DNA from: Ashinkailepas kermadecensis
Lineage: Eukaryota > Arthropoda > Thecostraca > Neolepadidae
Direction: 5' to 3'
Length of the DNA stretch: 64,000 nucleotides
Assembly: GCA_034440615.1 (NCBI GenBank)
Contig: JAOTOM010004679.1
Location: 124,001-188,000, forward strand
The position numbers and the translations under genes were made by a program. Of the stretch, positions 10,830-23,206 are shown one piece after another. The stretch's first letter is position 1. Every line of letters starts with the position of its first letter. The notes under the pieces are model-generated. The model saw only the letters and a list, made by a program, of their open reading frames with translations. It did not search any database and was not told the DNA's origin.

Positions 10830-11470
10830 TACAGGGGGCCTCTTGGCGATCGGTGAGGTCCCCGGGTCGACGAGAAGGGCCTCTGAACCGACGTCAAGGA
10901 GGCCGGCGAAATGAGGCCAAGGCTGATAGAGTCCTGGGGTGATGAAGGGGGCCCCACGGACAGACACTGAGGGTCCTGGGCCGACTGTGAAGTACCTCCA
11001 GGCCGACTGAGGCCTCTAGGCCCGGGGCTATTGGAGACCCACGGGCTGACAAAGATGATCCGATCAGTAAAGAGGGCCTCTGAACCAACAAAGATAGTCC
11101 CTAGCCCCGAGCCGATGTGAAGGGCTCCTGGGCCGATGGAGGGACCAAACCGTAGAAAGTCCCTTGTCTAACGGAGTTCTAGTTTTTAAAAGAAGGAACT
11201 ACAGTCGGGCTTGACAGGGAAGGTTAGTGAGGACTGGACCGCTAAAGAAAGCTCCTGAGCTGACGAAGAGGGCTCCTAGCCAGAAAGATCTCGGGTCGTT
11301 AGAGAGGACCCGGGGCCGATGTGAATGGTCCAGGGCCAATGTGAAGGACCCCTGGGTCGATGTAGGGATCCAAGTCGTTCCAGCAGCTGCTGACCTAACG
11401 AAGGGGTCAAAGCTGTTGAAAAACGGGCTTCCCGCCTGAATCACTAAATAGGGCTCCTGAGTCGTTGGAG
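10830..11470. repeat. Decayed minisatellite 5' of RPGR
   Basis: Irregular units around GGGCCGATGTGAAGG / GGGTCGATG with spacing of 25-35 bp; no coding signal. It occupies the region upstream of the RPGR start codon, so any promoter would lie in or beyond it. Confidence 0.6.
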
Positions 11471-11606
11471 GAGCCTTCGGGCACACACATACAACATTGC
11501 TGCACACATCTGCGGCTTCTGCGTTTCAACTGTTATTGATATCAAGTCCAGGTCCGGTGCAATGTTCGGGGCGTTGCAATTGTTCAGCGAAGTCCAACGT
11601 CAGAGA

Positions 11607-11745
11607 TGCCGCTGCCGGCCGGAGGACGTAGCTCTGCCTCGCTCCAGTGTGTCGTAACGGCTTCATGGGCCACCGAGAGAACGCCCCTCTTGCTATGTTG
11701 GGCGACACTGACGCGGACGTTCGCGGGAAGGCGGTGGAGATTGTT
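11607..11745 (+). pseudogene. Possible fragment of a transposon-associated or HEAT-like ORF
   Basis: A short open stretch encodes NAPLAMLGDTDADVRGKAVE, with the look of a helical-repeat segment (AMLxDxDxxVRxKAVE) seen in widespread uncharacterised arthropod proteins. It ends at TAG soon after and no splice partner is evident. It is followed by an end of a hAT-like element (GGATCCGCCCCTG at about 11872). The assignment rests on memory of the motif only. Confidence 0.25.
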
Positions 11746-14700
11746 CGGTAGATCCCTTTTGATTATTGTCTTCAACAAACCGACGAATGTAAGCTGTTCA
11801 AATCTGATTATATTTTTTTCCCAAATCCGGGATATTTTTGGAAAAAATCCTCTCCCCAAGCTAGGCTTCTGGATCCGCCCCTGGGCATGCACGATGTCTA
11901 CTTAAGCGTGCTGCATGACTAATTATATTCATAGACCTGCCAGCATCTCCTTTTCCGGCACGGCACAGAAGGTGGAACGACCCACCAACCGAAATTCGGA
12001 AATATCCCAAGGAGTAAAAGCTACATGCCCGACAATTTCGTGTCAACCATTCCAAAAGAAAGTCTTTGATCCGCGAAACAAGTTAAAGGACATTGCAGGC
12101 AAGTTCGTTTCGCCTGGCAGTGATAGTCTAGGGTGTGCCTCGCTTGCACGATAATTGATTCTCAATTGCAACTTCTTCTCTCATCCGACAAGTTCTCGAA
12201 TTCAGCAGCCGCTAATGCCCTTGTATTGACTAGGCTGATGATTAAACAATACGGCGAACACTTGAGGAACAGCTTCAATAGGTTCCACAAAGGTAAACAC
12301 CAGCGCGTTCCTTTTTAAGTTCGTGTCTCCAAATCACCAGGTACCCGTGACGGACAACCGTCCACTGTCTTACCGGATCGACCGTTCGACGTCTCTCACC
12401 TTCACCCGCTCGGCTACATCTTACCGGCCTCGTCGCTCAGTCGCATCTGGGCGAGCCGCGCGTGCAAGAGTGGACCAGTCGCTCATGGGGCGGGGGCTCA
12501 CCGGGCCAACGCCCTGGACTGTCACTGGCCGACGTCACCTATTGCACCACGCCGCGAAGGGAGGGGTCCGATCGTCGCACTACAGACACGCCCCACATGT
12601 AACACAAGGTACAATGGTGACTTGGCGAAATTATTTCCCTGCGCCCATGGTCACAACGCCATGATGACGCCACCCGCCGAACGGCAGTCACCAGATCTGA
12701 CAAAGCATAACATCAGTCGCATCCACGGCCCGAGTCATCACAGCCAATATCAGCGCGCTGGCCGAATGTCTGCGATCCGCTCGGAGCCCGGATCCCAGGA
12801 CACATGGGAGCAGCCGCGATCAGGCTGCCAAACACATTTGAAAGAAGGGTCCAAAGTTGACGTAATTACAACATACGCCATGAAAAAAATCGACACGGAA
12901 AATTTCCAGAGTACCTTCTGCCATTGAAAGGAATGCCGACGGTAGAAGCCCGGACACGTAAGTGAAAAAGGGCCCGGGGTCATCTTTGGATGCGGATGTC
13001 CTAATTAGTTAGTTATTAGGACTTTTTTGGAGGCGTCAATTAACTTCCTCCCTCTCATTCGGAAATATTTCCTGGATCAATCATTCTTCGAATTCCCACA
13101 GCGCAGTAGAGACAGGAGAAAGCATCCTGCCACAACTTCGCACAATATATTCCGTCATAACACAAGCAGCCCCGGCCACGGTATCAACTCCAGCATGATG
13201 CAAGCATAAACACGTCATTTCTATTGCGGAGAAATCGGAGCACGTAAATCGTCAGGATAGAACTGCCGGCTGGGCGGTGGACGCCATTTCACAAGATACC
13301 TAACCGACATTCCACCTCACTGATCTGGGCGGAGCGAAGCGCCACAGGCCACACGTATAACGCCTGTGAACAACAGCAGCACAACTCGACACTGCAGGCC
13401 CACAAAATCAAGCTGTTGACAATGCTAGCTGGTACGACCAGTGGTGGCCGGTAATGCACACCTCATCTGATCATCACACAACACACCCGTTTCCCTCAGA
13501 GGAAGAAATAGCATTAATCATGTCAAATCACGGAGACAAAAAGCACAGGCAATTTTTGGTTTAGAAGATTGATAACATTTGCTACAGGTCCATAGCTACC
13601 GCGGGGCCTCAGAGAAAAGGTCCAGTAATTTCTAGCTTTATCTTTATGGCAAAACAAGTGTTTTTTTTTACAGGGTATATAGGTCGATAATATCAACCTT
13701 TGCTTTTAGGAATGTAAATTGTGTCGTCCGTGGCTTCCGGACAAATTGTTTTTGGAACAACTTTACAGACACGCTATTTTATTGCAATCAACCGATAATA
13801 TCAACACAATCTGTAACCATTTTAATGGCTACTTTCACGGTCGACAGCCCAGACAACATGGCATTACAAACAGATCAGCGCGCTCCGTCTGTTTGGCGTG
13901 TTCGGATAGCAGGCTGTGCGCCGTTGTCGCCGACGATGGAGCTGCAGTCGCACCTCGCTCCCGTCTACCGCTGCACGCGAAAATCGTTCAGCACACCCGG
14001 CCCAGTGCATGTATTTGCCTGTATTGCAACGCTATACGCATGCCTCGGCGGCCGCTGGTTTTTCAGTTCGTATAACTTTCACCAAGCTCGCCTGTTTTAC
14101 TCAGGTGGGCGTGCGCCGGAAATCGCGGTTGAGAATCTGGTGAAGCAGAATGACAGTTTGGCGAGGAACCCAAGGTGTATGCCCAGGACCAGTAGGCAAA
14201 GCGATCTAGTACTATAATGCATTGAGGGCGGGGGTGAGGATGTCAAGCGCGAACTACAAATGGCACCTGCCGGAGATTTGGCACATGCTCGACCAGTTAA
14301 GCAGAATGATTCTTAATCACCAGTTTCATTCGCACAATGTTAGCAAATATCACTCTTCTGGGGAGCTTTTATAAAATGCGGAGCAAAATAAAAACACAGC
14401 CGGAGTCTACAAAAAACGGGATAACTTCGACAGCTACCACCAATACCGTGAGGCCAGACATTCATCCTCCGGTGAAAAAAGACCACAAAAGCTCAGCACC
14501 AGTCCCTGTCGAAGCCATCGTTCGATTTCCTTTCGGTGTGCGCCCAGTACAATAGCGTTCTCATTGTCTCAGCAGCAGATGGGGCCAGTCAGCCAATCGG
14601 CACCGCCCCAGTGTGGTGGAAGGAGCAGAACAGCCAGACTCTGTGCCTAATGGGCTACAACGTTGGGCGGGCCGCACCGTGAAATCAAAGGCAGACTGCT

Positions 14701-15480
14701 CAGACTCCTGTTTGAACAAAATCCTCAATTCTTCCCAGCCCCCATTCTGAGATTTCTGAGATATGCATTTTACTGGTTCTTAATCCGAAATATTAATAAA
14801 GGAAATAAAAAGTAAAATAATGGAACACCGACGTTTGCTACCGGTTGAGCTTGCTGTTCAAATGCCGGCATGTCAATCAATGTGTTGAGCAAATGCAGCA
14901 GTTCAGAATAGGCGAACACGTCAGCAAGAGAACCAGAACATGAATACACACTTATCCAGCAGCTCCGTGTCCGACGCCACGGAGCTGCATGTCGGCATCA
15001 CAGTCATCGCATGGCTGACTTGAAGCGCATGATCAGTCGAGACTGAGCTGTTTGCCCCGTGCTCTGGACGGGGAAATTATACGCCACGCACGCCGCACAA
15101 CGCAATACAAAAATACTCCATCCCATATTACATTGGAAGACCTCTGGCGCGACACTACCATCCCATAGTTTAAAACGAACTCCCTCCGCGTTTGATGAAA
15201 AAGTAGGTTTTGCGTTTACCCTGCCTTGCCAGTATTTCACTCCACTGAAGGAGATATGCAGGTACAGATACTCCGCAGCAAACGAATACTGGTGCTAAAT
15301 GAACATCCGGTCTAGCAGTGTGTCAACTGGGAAAGGCTACACAACCGACAGAAGTACAGCCTTGCTGCGGGATCGGCGGTACTGCCAGGTTGAAGCGCCT
15401 CACCAATGCTGTACCCTGACACCTGGCGCGACGAATGTAGAGCCGCCCGGCGGCGACAGTGACTGAGAAACACAGGGCCG
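11746..15480. other. Non-coding interval between RPGR and LYSMD3
   Basis: Unique-looking sequence with scattered stops in all frames. At 11800-11885 lies one end of a transposon family also seen at 44085 (shared GGCGGATC, AGAAGCCT, CTTGGG blocks in the same order on opposite strands). Short open frames around 12323-12664 and 13825-14217 lack family resemblance. I see no gene I can support. Confidence 0.5.
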
Positions 15481-15745
15481 GACATCAGACCGTACCTACC
15501 AGCCTCTGACCAGCTGGCATACCTGTCAGCGACCGGACCTGACCCGCACATCTGACACATGTCATGGTTGCTCGTGCCGGTGCCTGGTCGGGACCGGACC
15601 TGACCTACCAATCTGACACACGTCACACCTGTCACAGTTCTCAGCGCCGCGGCCACACATGACCTGCCCATCTGACACACCTGTCACAGGAGTCGGTGGC
15701 CGGACCTCGGACCACTTGACGGACCGACGGCCGACGCCAGCCGTG
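15480..15745. repeat. Degenerate repeat in LYSMD3 3' flank
   Basis: Loose repetition of CGGACCTGACC and CATCTGACACACCTGTCAC strings immediately downstream of the LYSMD3 stop, probably in its 3' UTR. Confidence 0.6.
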
Positions 15746-15762
15746 TCGCCGCGCACACCACC

Positions 15763-16290
15763 TCACAACACCGCGCTGGTGGCCGCCGTGGTGGCGTGGT
15801 GATTGCCCAGGCTGTCCGTCTCATACTCACGGACAATGTACCAGACGGGCACCACGACCAGCAGCAGGACGGCGGCCGCCAGCAGACACAGCCACTGCAG
15901 GCCGCAGTCGGCGCCCAAGCCGGCGCACAGGCCGGCCGCCGGCGGCGGCCACAGCGCGCCCTCGTCCAGCCCGCCGGCCGCCAGCACGCCGTCGGCGCGC
16001 AGTTCGCTCTCCTTGGCGCGCACGGCCGTCACCTGGCGGTCCACGTTCTTGAGCAGCTTGTTGCCCTCGCGCACGCCGTCGCCGAACGGGCGCACCTCTG
16101 AGCTGGCGGCCGACGCGGGCGACAGGCGGCCGTCAGTCGGCTCGGTCGGCTCGCAGTCGGCCAGACTCACCAGCTCGCAGGTGGCCGTCTCTGTCAGCAC
16201 CGAGTGCCGCCGCATCGGTACGCGAATGAAGCGGCGCGCGCACAGCTCCTTCTCGGTGAAGATGTTGTTGACCCGCTTCAGCTCGGAGAC
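15763..16290 (-). CDS. LYSMD3: LYSMD3 terminal exon: LysM C-half, linker, transmembrane helix
   Basis: Acceptor GCGGGCAG|GTCTCC; 175 codons plus TGA. The KRVNNIFT and RFIRVP strings complete the LysM fold. GC content and codon bias are much higher than in flanking DNA. A 49-bp minisatellite begins about 22 bp upstream of this acceptor. Confidence 0.85.
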   Translation of the reverse strand, partial: VSELKRVNNIFTEKELCARRFIRVPMRRHSVLTETATCELVSLADCEPTEPTDGRLSPASAASSEVRPFGDGVREGNKLLKNVDRQVTAVRAKESELRADGVLAAGGLDEGALWPPPAAGLCAGLGADCGLQWLCLLAAAVLLLVVVPVWYIVREYETDSLGNHHATTAATSAVL

Positions 16291-17747
16291 CTGCCCGCCG
16301 CCGGCGCGCCGCGTTAGGTCAAGGGTCACGTCGGGCCATGGATCGTGAGCCATTGGGCTACGTTAGGTCGAAGGTTACGTCAGGCCATGGATCGTGAGCC
16401 CTTTGGCTACGTTAGGTCGAGGGTTACGCCGGGCCATGGATCGTGAGGCCTTGGGATAAGTCAGGCCGAGGGTCACGTCGGGCCACGGATCGTGAGGCAT
16501 TGGGCTACGCTAGGCCGAGGGTTACGCCGGGCCATGAATCGTGAGGCCTTGGGCTACGCTACGTCAAGGGTTACGTTAGGCTAAGGGTTACGTCGGGCCA
16601 TGGATCGTGAGACCTTGGGCTACGTCACGCCGAGTGTCACGTCGGGCCATGGATCGTGAGGCCTTGGGCTACGTTAGGCCGAGCGTTACGTCGGGCCATG
16701 GATCGTGAAGCCTTGGGCTACGTTACGTCGAGGGTTACGTTGGGCGGAGGGTTACGCCGGGCCATGAACCGTGAGGCCTTGCGCTACGTTAGGTCGAGGG
16801 TTACGTCGGGCCATGTATCGTGAGGCTTTGGGCTACGTCCAACGCTGGACTACATCAGGCCGTCGATTACATCAGGGGATGCCATATGACATCATGTCCT
16901 GGGTTAAACTCAGTCAGGTCTTAGCTTACGACATGCTCTGGGTTATCGCGAATGATCAAAACTGGTCGGAGTGCCCTAAATCCCAAATAACTAACCAAAT
17001 GCTCTGGGTTACACCGTCAGGTCTTGGCCTACGACATGCCCTGGGTTACAACGTCAGATCTGGGCTTATGTCTTGCTCAGGGTCCGGCCAGGCAGCAGAT
17101 TTCATCAAGTCCTGTTTACGTTATGCCTTCGGCTCGGTCACCAGGCCCAGGTTTGCCATGCTCTGGATTACGTCAGGAAACAGACCTCATCAATCCCTTC
17201 ATTTCGTCAGACAGTGGACCATGCCAACTCGCCGAGGAACTGGTGACATCACATTCGTGTGAATAGTCTTCAACCAATCAACCAATAACCATCAACCACC
17301 AGCAAGATGCCTTGTCAGAATAAATGGGCAAATCAGTGCTCATAATACATAGGAAACACATATTAGCAAGGCATAGCACATATTAGGTCAACACAGCATA
17401 CAGTGGACACGGCCACGTGACGTACCCACAGACACATGATGAACAGCTGACGCCTACACTCACAGACACATGGTGGGCTGCTGACACCCACACTCACAGA
17501 AACATGGTACTTCAGCGAAATGGTCTGCAGCGTGTCCTCGCTGGCCACATCGTGTGTGATGTACTCGGCCGGCTGGGAGGGCGCGTCGAGCGACGACGGA
17601 GCGGTGCCGCTGCCTCGCGAGCGCAGTTCATATCCCTGATCCACCAGCTCGTCATCAGTGCCATCTACCGCCAGCGACGAGAAGTGGAAAGTCTGGGCAC
17701 CACCGTCCCGGGACGATTCAGCGCTATACTGCGCATAGTCGGAGCGC
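15763..17747 (-). CDS. LYSMD3: LysM domain membrane protein, LYSMD3/4 type (first coding exon not found)
   Basis: LYSMD3/4 are single-pass type II membrane proteins with one LysM domain; vertebrate LYSMD3 is Golgi/surface-located and reported to bind chitin (family knowledge). Two exons are read here: 17747-17498 and 16290-15763, joined in phase 0. Visible order: GYELRSRG motif as in LYSMD3, the LysM domain (EDTLQTISLKYHVS + VSELKRVNNIFTEKEL + CARRFIRVP), a SVLTET linker as in the family, an acidic linker, a KLLKNVDRQV segment, then a transmembrane helix (LCLLAAAVLLLVVVPVWYIV) and a short tail ending at TGA 15765-15763. About 258 residues are visible, against about 306 in human. The upstream exon must end in phase 2; none could be assigned. 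It is divergent to CSK. Confidence 0.85.
16313..16860. repeat. 49-bp minisatellite in LYSMD3 intron, abutting acceptor
   Basis: About 11 copies of a unit containing CGGGCCATGGATCGTGAGGC and TTGGGCTACGTTAGG, with substitutions and a few inserted half units; it fades into diverged copies to about 17200. Confidence 0.92.
17418..17530 (-). repeat. Three 34-bp copies of the LYSMD3 exon end plus donor
   Basis: On the minus strand the real junction (ACCATGTTTCT|GTGAGTGT, last exon base 17498) is followed by ACCATGTGTCT|GTGAGTGT (17464) and ATCATGTGTCT|GTGGGTAC (17430). All three retain a usable 5' splice site. Confidence 0.9.
17498..17747 (-). CDS. LYSMD3: LYSMD3 exon with N-terminal half of LysM domain
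   Basis: Acceptor ATTGCAG|GCGCTCC, donor GTTTCT|GTGAGTG. Starts with one base of a split codon, then RSDYAQYSAESSRDGG through DDELVDQGYELRSRG to TISLKYHVS. The donor with its flanking exon bases is repeated twice in the intron at 34-bp spacing. Confidence 0.82.
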
Positions 17748-18589
17748 CTGCAATCAGGATCGGTTAATTAGTTAGTTATTGGGGTTTAGAGGCACATCGA
17801 CTACAGCGGTCATGCAACACCCTCAGGATCATATAGATGGACACTACAACATTATCCAGATACCGTTTCAGTCCAGTACCATGCCACCACCAAGATTAGC
17901 TATGACATAATTTTTGGTGTGACCCAGTGACACAGTATGCTCTTCTTCATAACTAAAACTGCACAGCAGTCCTAAATACATTACACAGGGGACATCACAT
18001 TGCAGTGCCACTTCCATACTTTTGACCTAGCTTGACCTGGGATGATCCAACCTAGATGCAATGTTGTGTCTTAACATGTTGCAAATAGTAATGAGTGATA
18101 GGCCTTGATTATAAAGGAAAATCCCACTGAAAGCATAAATCGCAACAAATGCGTCTCAGTATATATATTTTTTAACGAAAATCTCCAGGTTAGTTGGCTA
18201 TCAAGGCCTTGCAACAGGTCGACTGCTATGGTCATGCTATCATCGCCAATCTTTCATGATAACTGATTGCAGTGAAGAGCTGGGACAGGTGAGACATGAA
18301 TCCAAAACTTCTTGGTTGAGAAAACCCAACTAGTGGCGTAGCGTGGATTCGTCCCAGGATGGGACAAAGGTCTGTAGGGGTCTCCTATATGGGGACGGGG
18401 TCTCCTTCGCCTCGGTGCAATAGAGTGCATACTATGAAAATGTGAGAGTCCAGTTTAAAACAAAATGTTCAGTGGGGACTTGATGCAAATTGTACTGAGC
18501 AAAGTACCTAGGTATCTGTATAATTGGCAATTATTTCATTTGGCTATTAATCCTGTCATCAACTTCAAGAGCTTAACCTATGACGTTTT

Positions 18590-19091
18590 GCATACATGTT
18601 AGTGTTCTTACTGGTGGGGATGTGCATTTATAACGTGTTTTCCCCAGGCCATTGAAAGATCTTCAGTCTCAGAACACAATTTTCTCATGGAACCATATAA
18701 AGAGGCAATCAAACAATATCACAAGTTAGGGCTTACATGCATATCAAAAAAGTTTGTGGTAAGTACCAGAGTTTTGCTTAGCTGTACACAGCAGCAATGT
18801 ACATGGAAATGATGAGATGGCTCATACAATTCAAGATATATAGACTTCCAACATCAAGCTTGCCACCAATAGACCAAGTGCAAGTGCACCAAGTGCAACC
18901 AACACCAAGTTTTTTGTGATGCTGCTATGGTGTTGGTATATTTCAGTCTGTCCTGACCTGGCTTAACATGAGATAATGAAACCATATGTAAAGTCTCTTG
19001 AAATGACCAGAGGCATTCAAAGTAGACTTACATGACAAAGGTAAGTCCTGGGAATCATCACATGATTTTTGTGTATATATACATATACATA

Positions 19092-19157
<66 letters not shown>

Positions 19158-19215
19158 GCTTGTGTTCTTACTGGTGAAGATATGCATTCATGGCATGTTT
19201 TCCCTAGGCTGTTTC
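18590..19215. repeat. Dispersed direct repeat pair around a (TA)n tract
   Basis: TGTTCTTACTGGTGGGGATG at about 18602 and TGTTCTTACTGGTGAAGATA at about 19161 start two related segments of about 55 bp ending in TTTTCCC(C/T)AGGC. Confidence 0.7.
19074..19156. repeat. (TA)n microsatellite
   Basis: An uninterrupted run of AT dinucleotides of more than 50 bp with flanking TATACATA variants. Confidence 0.95.
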
Positions 19216-20044
19216 CCCATCAGATAGCTGGTCTTGTAAACCATCTGTGGCAGGACCTATGTTCCATTCTCAGCACTCATGCTACTTTGACTGTATCACT
19301 ACATTAACAGCAGTCTAACTCTTGGCTAAAACAGTGCCTCAAACTCGAACTTCCCTATCAGGTGGCAGACTCGGAGTCAACACAACAAGCTCTGCTTGTT
19401 GTTGTTGAACTGGCCCTCTTACAAAATTACCTCAGAATATATTGAGAAATAAAACAATGAAAAAATTAATAAATGGTGTCATAATAGATATTGAACAGCC
19501 ACAGATATAGTTTGAGAACTGAAGTAGCTATGGACCCTTGTTTGTTCCTGGAATTTTGGTTGTGCAGGAAATAGCACAAATAATATAATAATTCATTTCA
19601 GATCTGATTACCTATGGTACAACCGACCACAACTAGTATACATGTATCCTATGGATCACCAGTTGCAAGCATGTGGTTCAAATCATTTGGTATCATTTTC
19701 TTTTTAAGCCCCGTGGTCCAGAAATTTAATTTGGAGAAAAAACTTTCAACTGATAGGTATGTTTCCTAACCCACACAGTGCAGTGGGTCAAATTGACCCT
19801 CCCCTTCTACTTGAGTCTTTCTGAGGAAGCTTCTAAACCATTAAAGATATCATTTGAAAATTCATGTAATTTCTGACAGTTGATGAGTACATATGACAAA
19901 AAATGGAGAACCATTCCATTAAGACCACAGAAATAGTCAGTCAGGCTATGGCCTTGTTCATATTAGATGTGTATTGGAAGATATATCATGGATAAAGTGT
20001 AGAAGATAAGCCAAAACTGAAAATGATTTACCTACATGAAGCAT

Positions 20045-20420
20045 ACAAAGTAGTTAGGTTCGGTTAAGTGAGGTTAAGTTAGGCTTTTCTTGTAAGTTAG
20101 AAACATTTTCACATTTTTTCACATTTTGTAAAAAAAACACATTTTCAAGTTTTTTCTTAAAAAACAATTCAGGCTAGGCTAGGTTTTTATAATGAGGTTT
20201 TTTTTTGTTTTAGAAAACAAAATTATTTATACACTTTTCATTAAAAAAAAAATGTTTTCTTGTACAGAAGGTTATGTTATGCTAGATTAGGTTACATTGC
20301 ATCTTTTGTTCTTCATTTTCAATGCTAATCTTAATGGTATATTACCCAACTCCAAGCCCCTTTTGTGTTATTTTGTCTCCCAACTGAAAAGTATGCATTT
20401 GCAGAGGAGATGAGTGGTCA
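20045..20420. mobile_element. Foldback-family repeat with AGGTTAGG-type interior
   Basis: Contains GTTAGGTTCGGTTAAG strings and, at 20385-20430 on the minus strand, the family arm (CACTCATCTCCTCTGCAAAT, then ACTTTTCAGTTGG). The same arm occurs at about 25340, 28460, 28580 and (inverted) 28850 and 29940. Confidence 0.6.
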
Positions 20421-20577
20421 CATCATGCTAAGCACATTCATAAACATTTCATTGAGAAATGAAAGTCAAAGAAATCAGAAACTACCTTAAACTGCAAATT
20501 TACACACACACAAAAAAAACTGCATTTGCACACAAAGCTTATGTCAGTTGAAGTATGGTAGGCAGGTACATACTAGC

Positions 20578-20812
20578 CATCTAAAGCTGTTGGTGATGCC
20601 ACTCAAAGTACTGAGAAAAACATCCAGCTGGGTGCACTGAATGAACCTAGTGGCATCACCATGGAAATTTTGAAGGGGTTGATGTGGTGTTCATTCAGAG
20701 GTGTCAGCAGGATAACCTAGCCTAACCTAGCATAACACCCCAGGGTTCATTCAGTGCACCTGGCAGGAGGTTTTTCTCCATACTTTGAGTGGCATCACCA
20801 ACGGCTCACTGG
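20578..20812. repeat. Foldback element, about 70-bp arms
   Basis: GTTGGTGATGCCACTCAAAG...GGTGCACTGAATGAACC on the left is inverted at 20742-20812 (GGTTCATTCAGTGCACC...CTTTGAGTGGCATCACCAAC). The loop includes AACCTAGCCTAACCTAGC. Confidence 0.85.
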
Positions 20813-21929
20813 CAGTCAGCTAAATGTGACTTCTTGGTATAAAGAAAGTGTGGGGAAATACTTGAAAATTACCCTAGGCACGTACCTAGGTACCAGAAGG
20901 GTCTATAATGCCCACTGTTTTGCCCAATGGAGGATCTGAAGGATGAAATATGAAATAGATGCTTAACACAGAAGTCAGTACAACTTTCAACCAAGCTTTC
21001 AGTCATCCTACAAATGGATAACCCATTTCTAATTGAATTGTGATGTGATGGATTTCTACATTTCATTGTTCATTTTTCTCTTAACTGCCTCAACTGATCT
21101 AATATGGTGAAGACATTGATTAGTGTGTGTTTGGTGCAATTCTGTAACTTACTTTCATAGATCATCCATTAGGCAAATGTTGAATTTCAATCCCTCATTT
21201 CATGGCTTTCTACCTATTTATATCAGATGGAAATGACTCAAATGGCCCAAAATCAATGTTAAAGTTTATTTTAGAGCAATTTTCATGAAAATATGTGCAG
21301 TGTTTACTGAGTTCGTCCATCGGGCATTTTCTATTGTTGTGATTACAGTTTAGGGGGCAATTTAACACACACCCTGGAGGGCCTCTGAAAATTATGCGCA
21401 CAGGGCAGCGGATTCTGCCCCCTTAAGATCTGGACTACTATTAGAGCTGGAGTAACAAAATTCGCAGAGTGGATTGGTACGGCAGTGAACTCTATTGTGT
21501 GCAAATTTCATGACCTTAGGTCAATACCTTCAAGGTCAAATGAGGTCACATGTCAAATTTTCTTGTTTTGTATGGCATGGCTTCTCATTGACATGGATCG
21601 CTGTGATTGTGTTTAAGTGCTCCAAAATGGGCATCAATGTTTTGGACATTACCAATAATGCAATACAGATGCTAGACACAGCATTTGACCTCAGGTCACC
21701 TATATAGCAGGACTTTATCAGGTCAGTTCATCAGGTCATCAGGTTTCGCAAAGAAAGGAATGAAGTACATGAATAAAGTACGCTGGCTGTAACGATCACA
21801 CAATGGGTCCGTACTAACGACTGTAACAACAGCACGCACGGTCTGTACCAGCGTACGTAGCCAGCGTATGTATGAACGGTCTCTACCTACTGGTAGTGGA
21901 ACGTGCATACTTTCTGTACATACAGGCAG

Positions 21930-22320
21930 TGCCGGCTGGGGTGGAGTGGAGGCCGATTGTGACCTCATTTGACCATGAAGACATTGACCTGGGGTCATGA
22001 AATGTATACTGCAGCGAGTTCACTACAGCTGTAATTCCTCCAAATTTTGTGCTTCTAGTTCCAGATCTTAGGTGGCCGACCCCCCCCCCACGGTAAACGT
22101 TATGTGAGAGGCATGTTGACCAGGGATCTTCTGCACTTACTACAGTAGCGTTGCTTGCACTCAAAATGTGACTGAATGTGGTATGTACGGAACCAGGCTG
22201 TTGAAATAAACAACTTGAACTGGATATGGATGCAATGTTTCATGGGGTAGCAAACCCTCGCTGGGAGGTAGTATATGACTATTTTGGTTCAAAGATACCA
22301 AAAGTTGAATGCCTCATATG
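21930..22320. mobile_element. Interspersed repeat family, copy 1
   Basis: Colinear in inverted orientation with 27790-28210: shared blocks include ATTTTGAG(T/C)GCAAGCAA, AGTGCAGAAGAT(C/T)CCTGG, CCTCTCACATAA and GGTCAAATGAGGTCACAATC. A third, shorter copy is at 31340-31500. No coding capacity seen. Confidence 0.75.
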
Positions 22321-22424
22321 ACAGTGCATGCAATGCAATATGTGCAATATGCAATGCAATATGTGCAATATGCAATATACAACTCATATGATAGTGTAAG
22401 GTAATCTAAAGTGCAACATTAACC

Positions 22425-22560
22425 AACGGCCCTGGCCGCTAACGACTGCGTGATCGGGTTAAAAGCGTGACGGTGCCGAGATTTAAACCCACCACCATCC
22501 GTACGAAAGGCGGACACCCTAACCAACTGCGCCGATCGTCGGGCTCGTAGCGGGCCGAAT
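22425..22560 (-). mobile_element. tRNA-derived SINE, copy 1
   Basis: On the minus strand GGCGCAGTTGGTTAGGGTG (A-box-like) is followed by a B-box-like GGTGGGTTTAAATCTC. Then comes a tail with GCTTTTAACCCGATCACG, CAGTCGTTAGCGGCCAGGGC. The tail is shared with the plus-strand copy at 25520-25670. The lack of a full cloverleaf argues against a functional tRNA gene. Confidence 0.7.
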
Positions 22561-22861
22561 ACGCGATGTAGAGCATGCTGACTGAGATGTTTATTTTCTC
22601 GACGATCTCCGATGAAGTGGCGCATGTTCTTTACACACCACCAATAAAGTATGGAAATGCTTAGGTACACAATGACAAACAGTAGTTTTCAGGATGTGTC
22701 AGGACATGCAAAGCGACATCAATCGCATGACAGTCATTTACATTTATGACAACATTCCAGTTGACCAAGTTTGGTTCCATTAACCTGTCATGTACTTGAC
22801 ATGACCTGACCTCAGTGACCTAACATGACCTTGAAACTATATAGCATAAGTTGCTTTAGCA

Positions 22862-23206
22862 TAACATCAAACAAGTTGCTAGTGTTGCCAAGAACACTTC
22901 CCTTTTGCCAATATACGGGGAGAGCATTAGCACCGATTGTTGTGGCCTGGCGCTGTGAAATGTTTTGACTTTAGCAGCCCCTAACTCAACATTTTTGGCC
23001 AATTTCCGTTTTTCTTACTTTAAACGATGTACATCAAACAAGTCGCTAGTGTTGCCAAGAACACTTCCCTTTTGCCAATATACAGGAAGCGCATCAGCAC
23101 CTATTTCTGTGGTCTGGCACTACAAAATGTTTAGACTTTAGCGGCCCCTAACTCCAAAAATTTTACGCAGATTTCCGTTTTCTTACTTTAAACGAAGTGC
23201 CAGACA
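22862..23206. repeat. 170-bp direct tandem duplication
   Basis: Two adjacent copies each starting ACATCAAACAAGT(T/C)GCTAG and containing CCAAGAACACTTCCCTTTTG, about 85% identical, both ending TTTCTTACTTTAAACGA. Confidence 0.9.

Noticed and set aside
13825..14217. A 130-codon plus-strand frame
   Set aside because: No recognisable domain, no codon bias and no splice context; left as unsupported.
22425..22560. A functional tRNA gene
   Set aside because: A and B boxes are present, but the cloverleaf is incomplete, and the same extended tail recurs at 25.6 kb, so it is a SINE.
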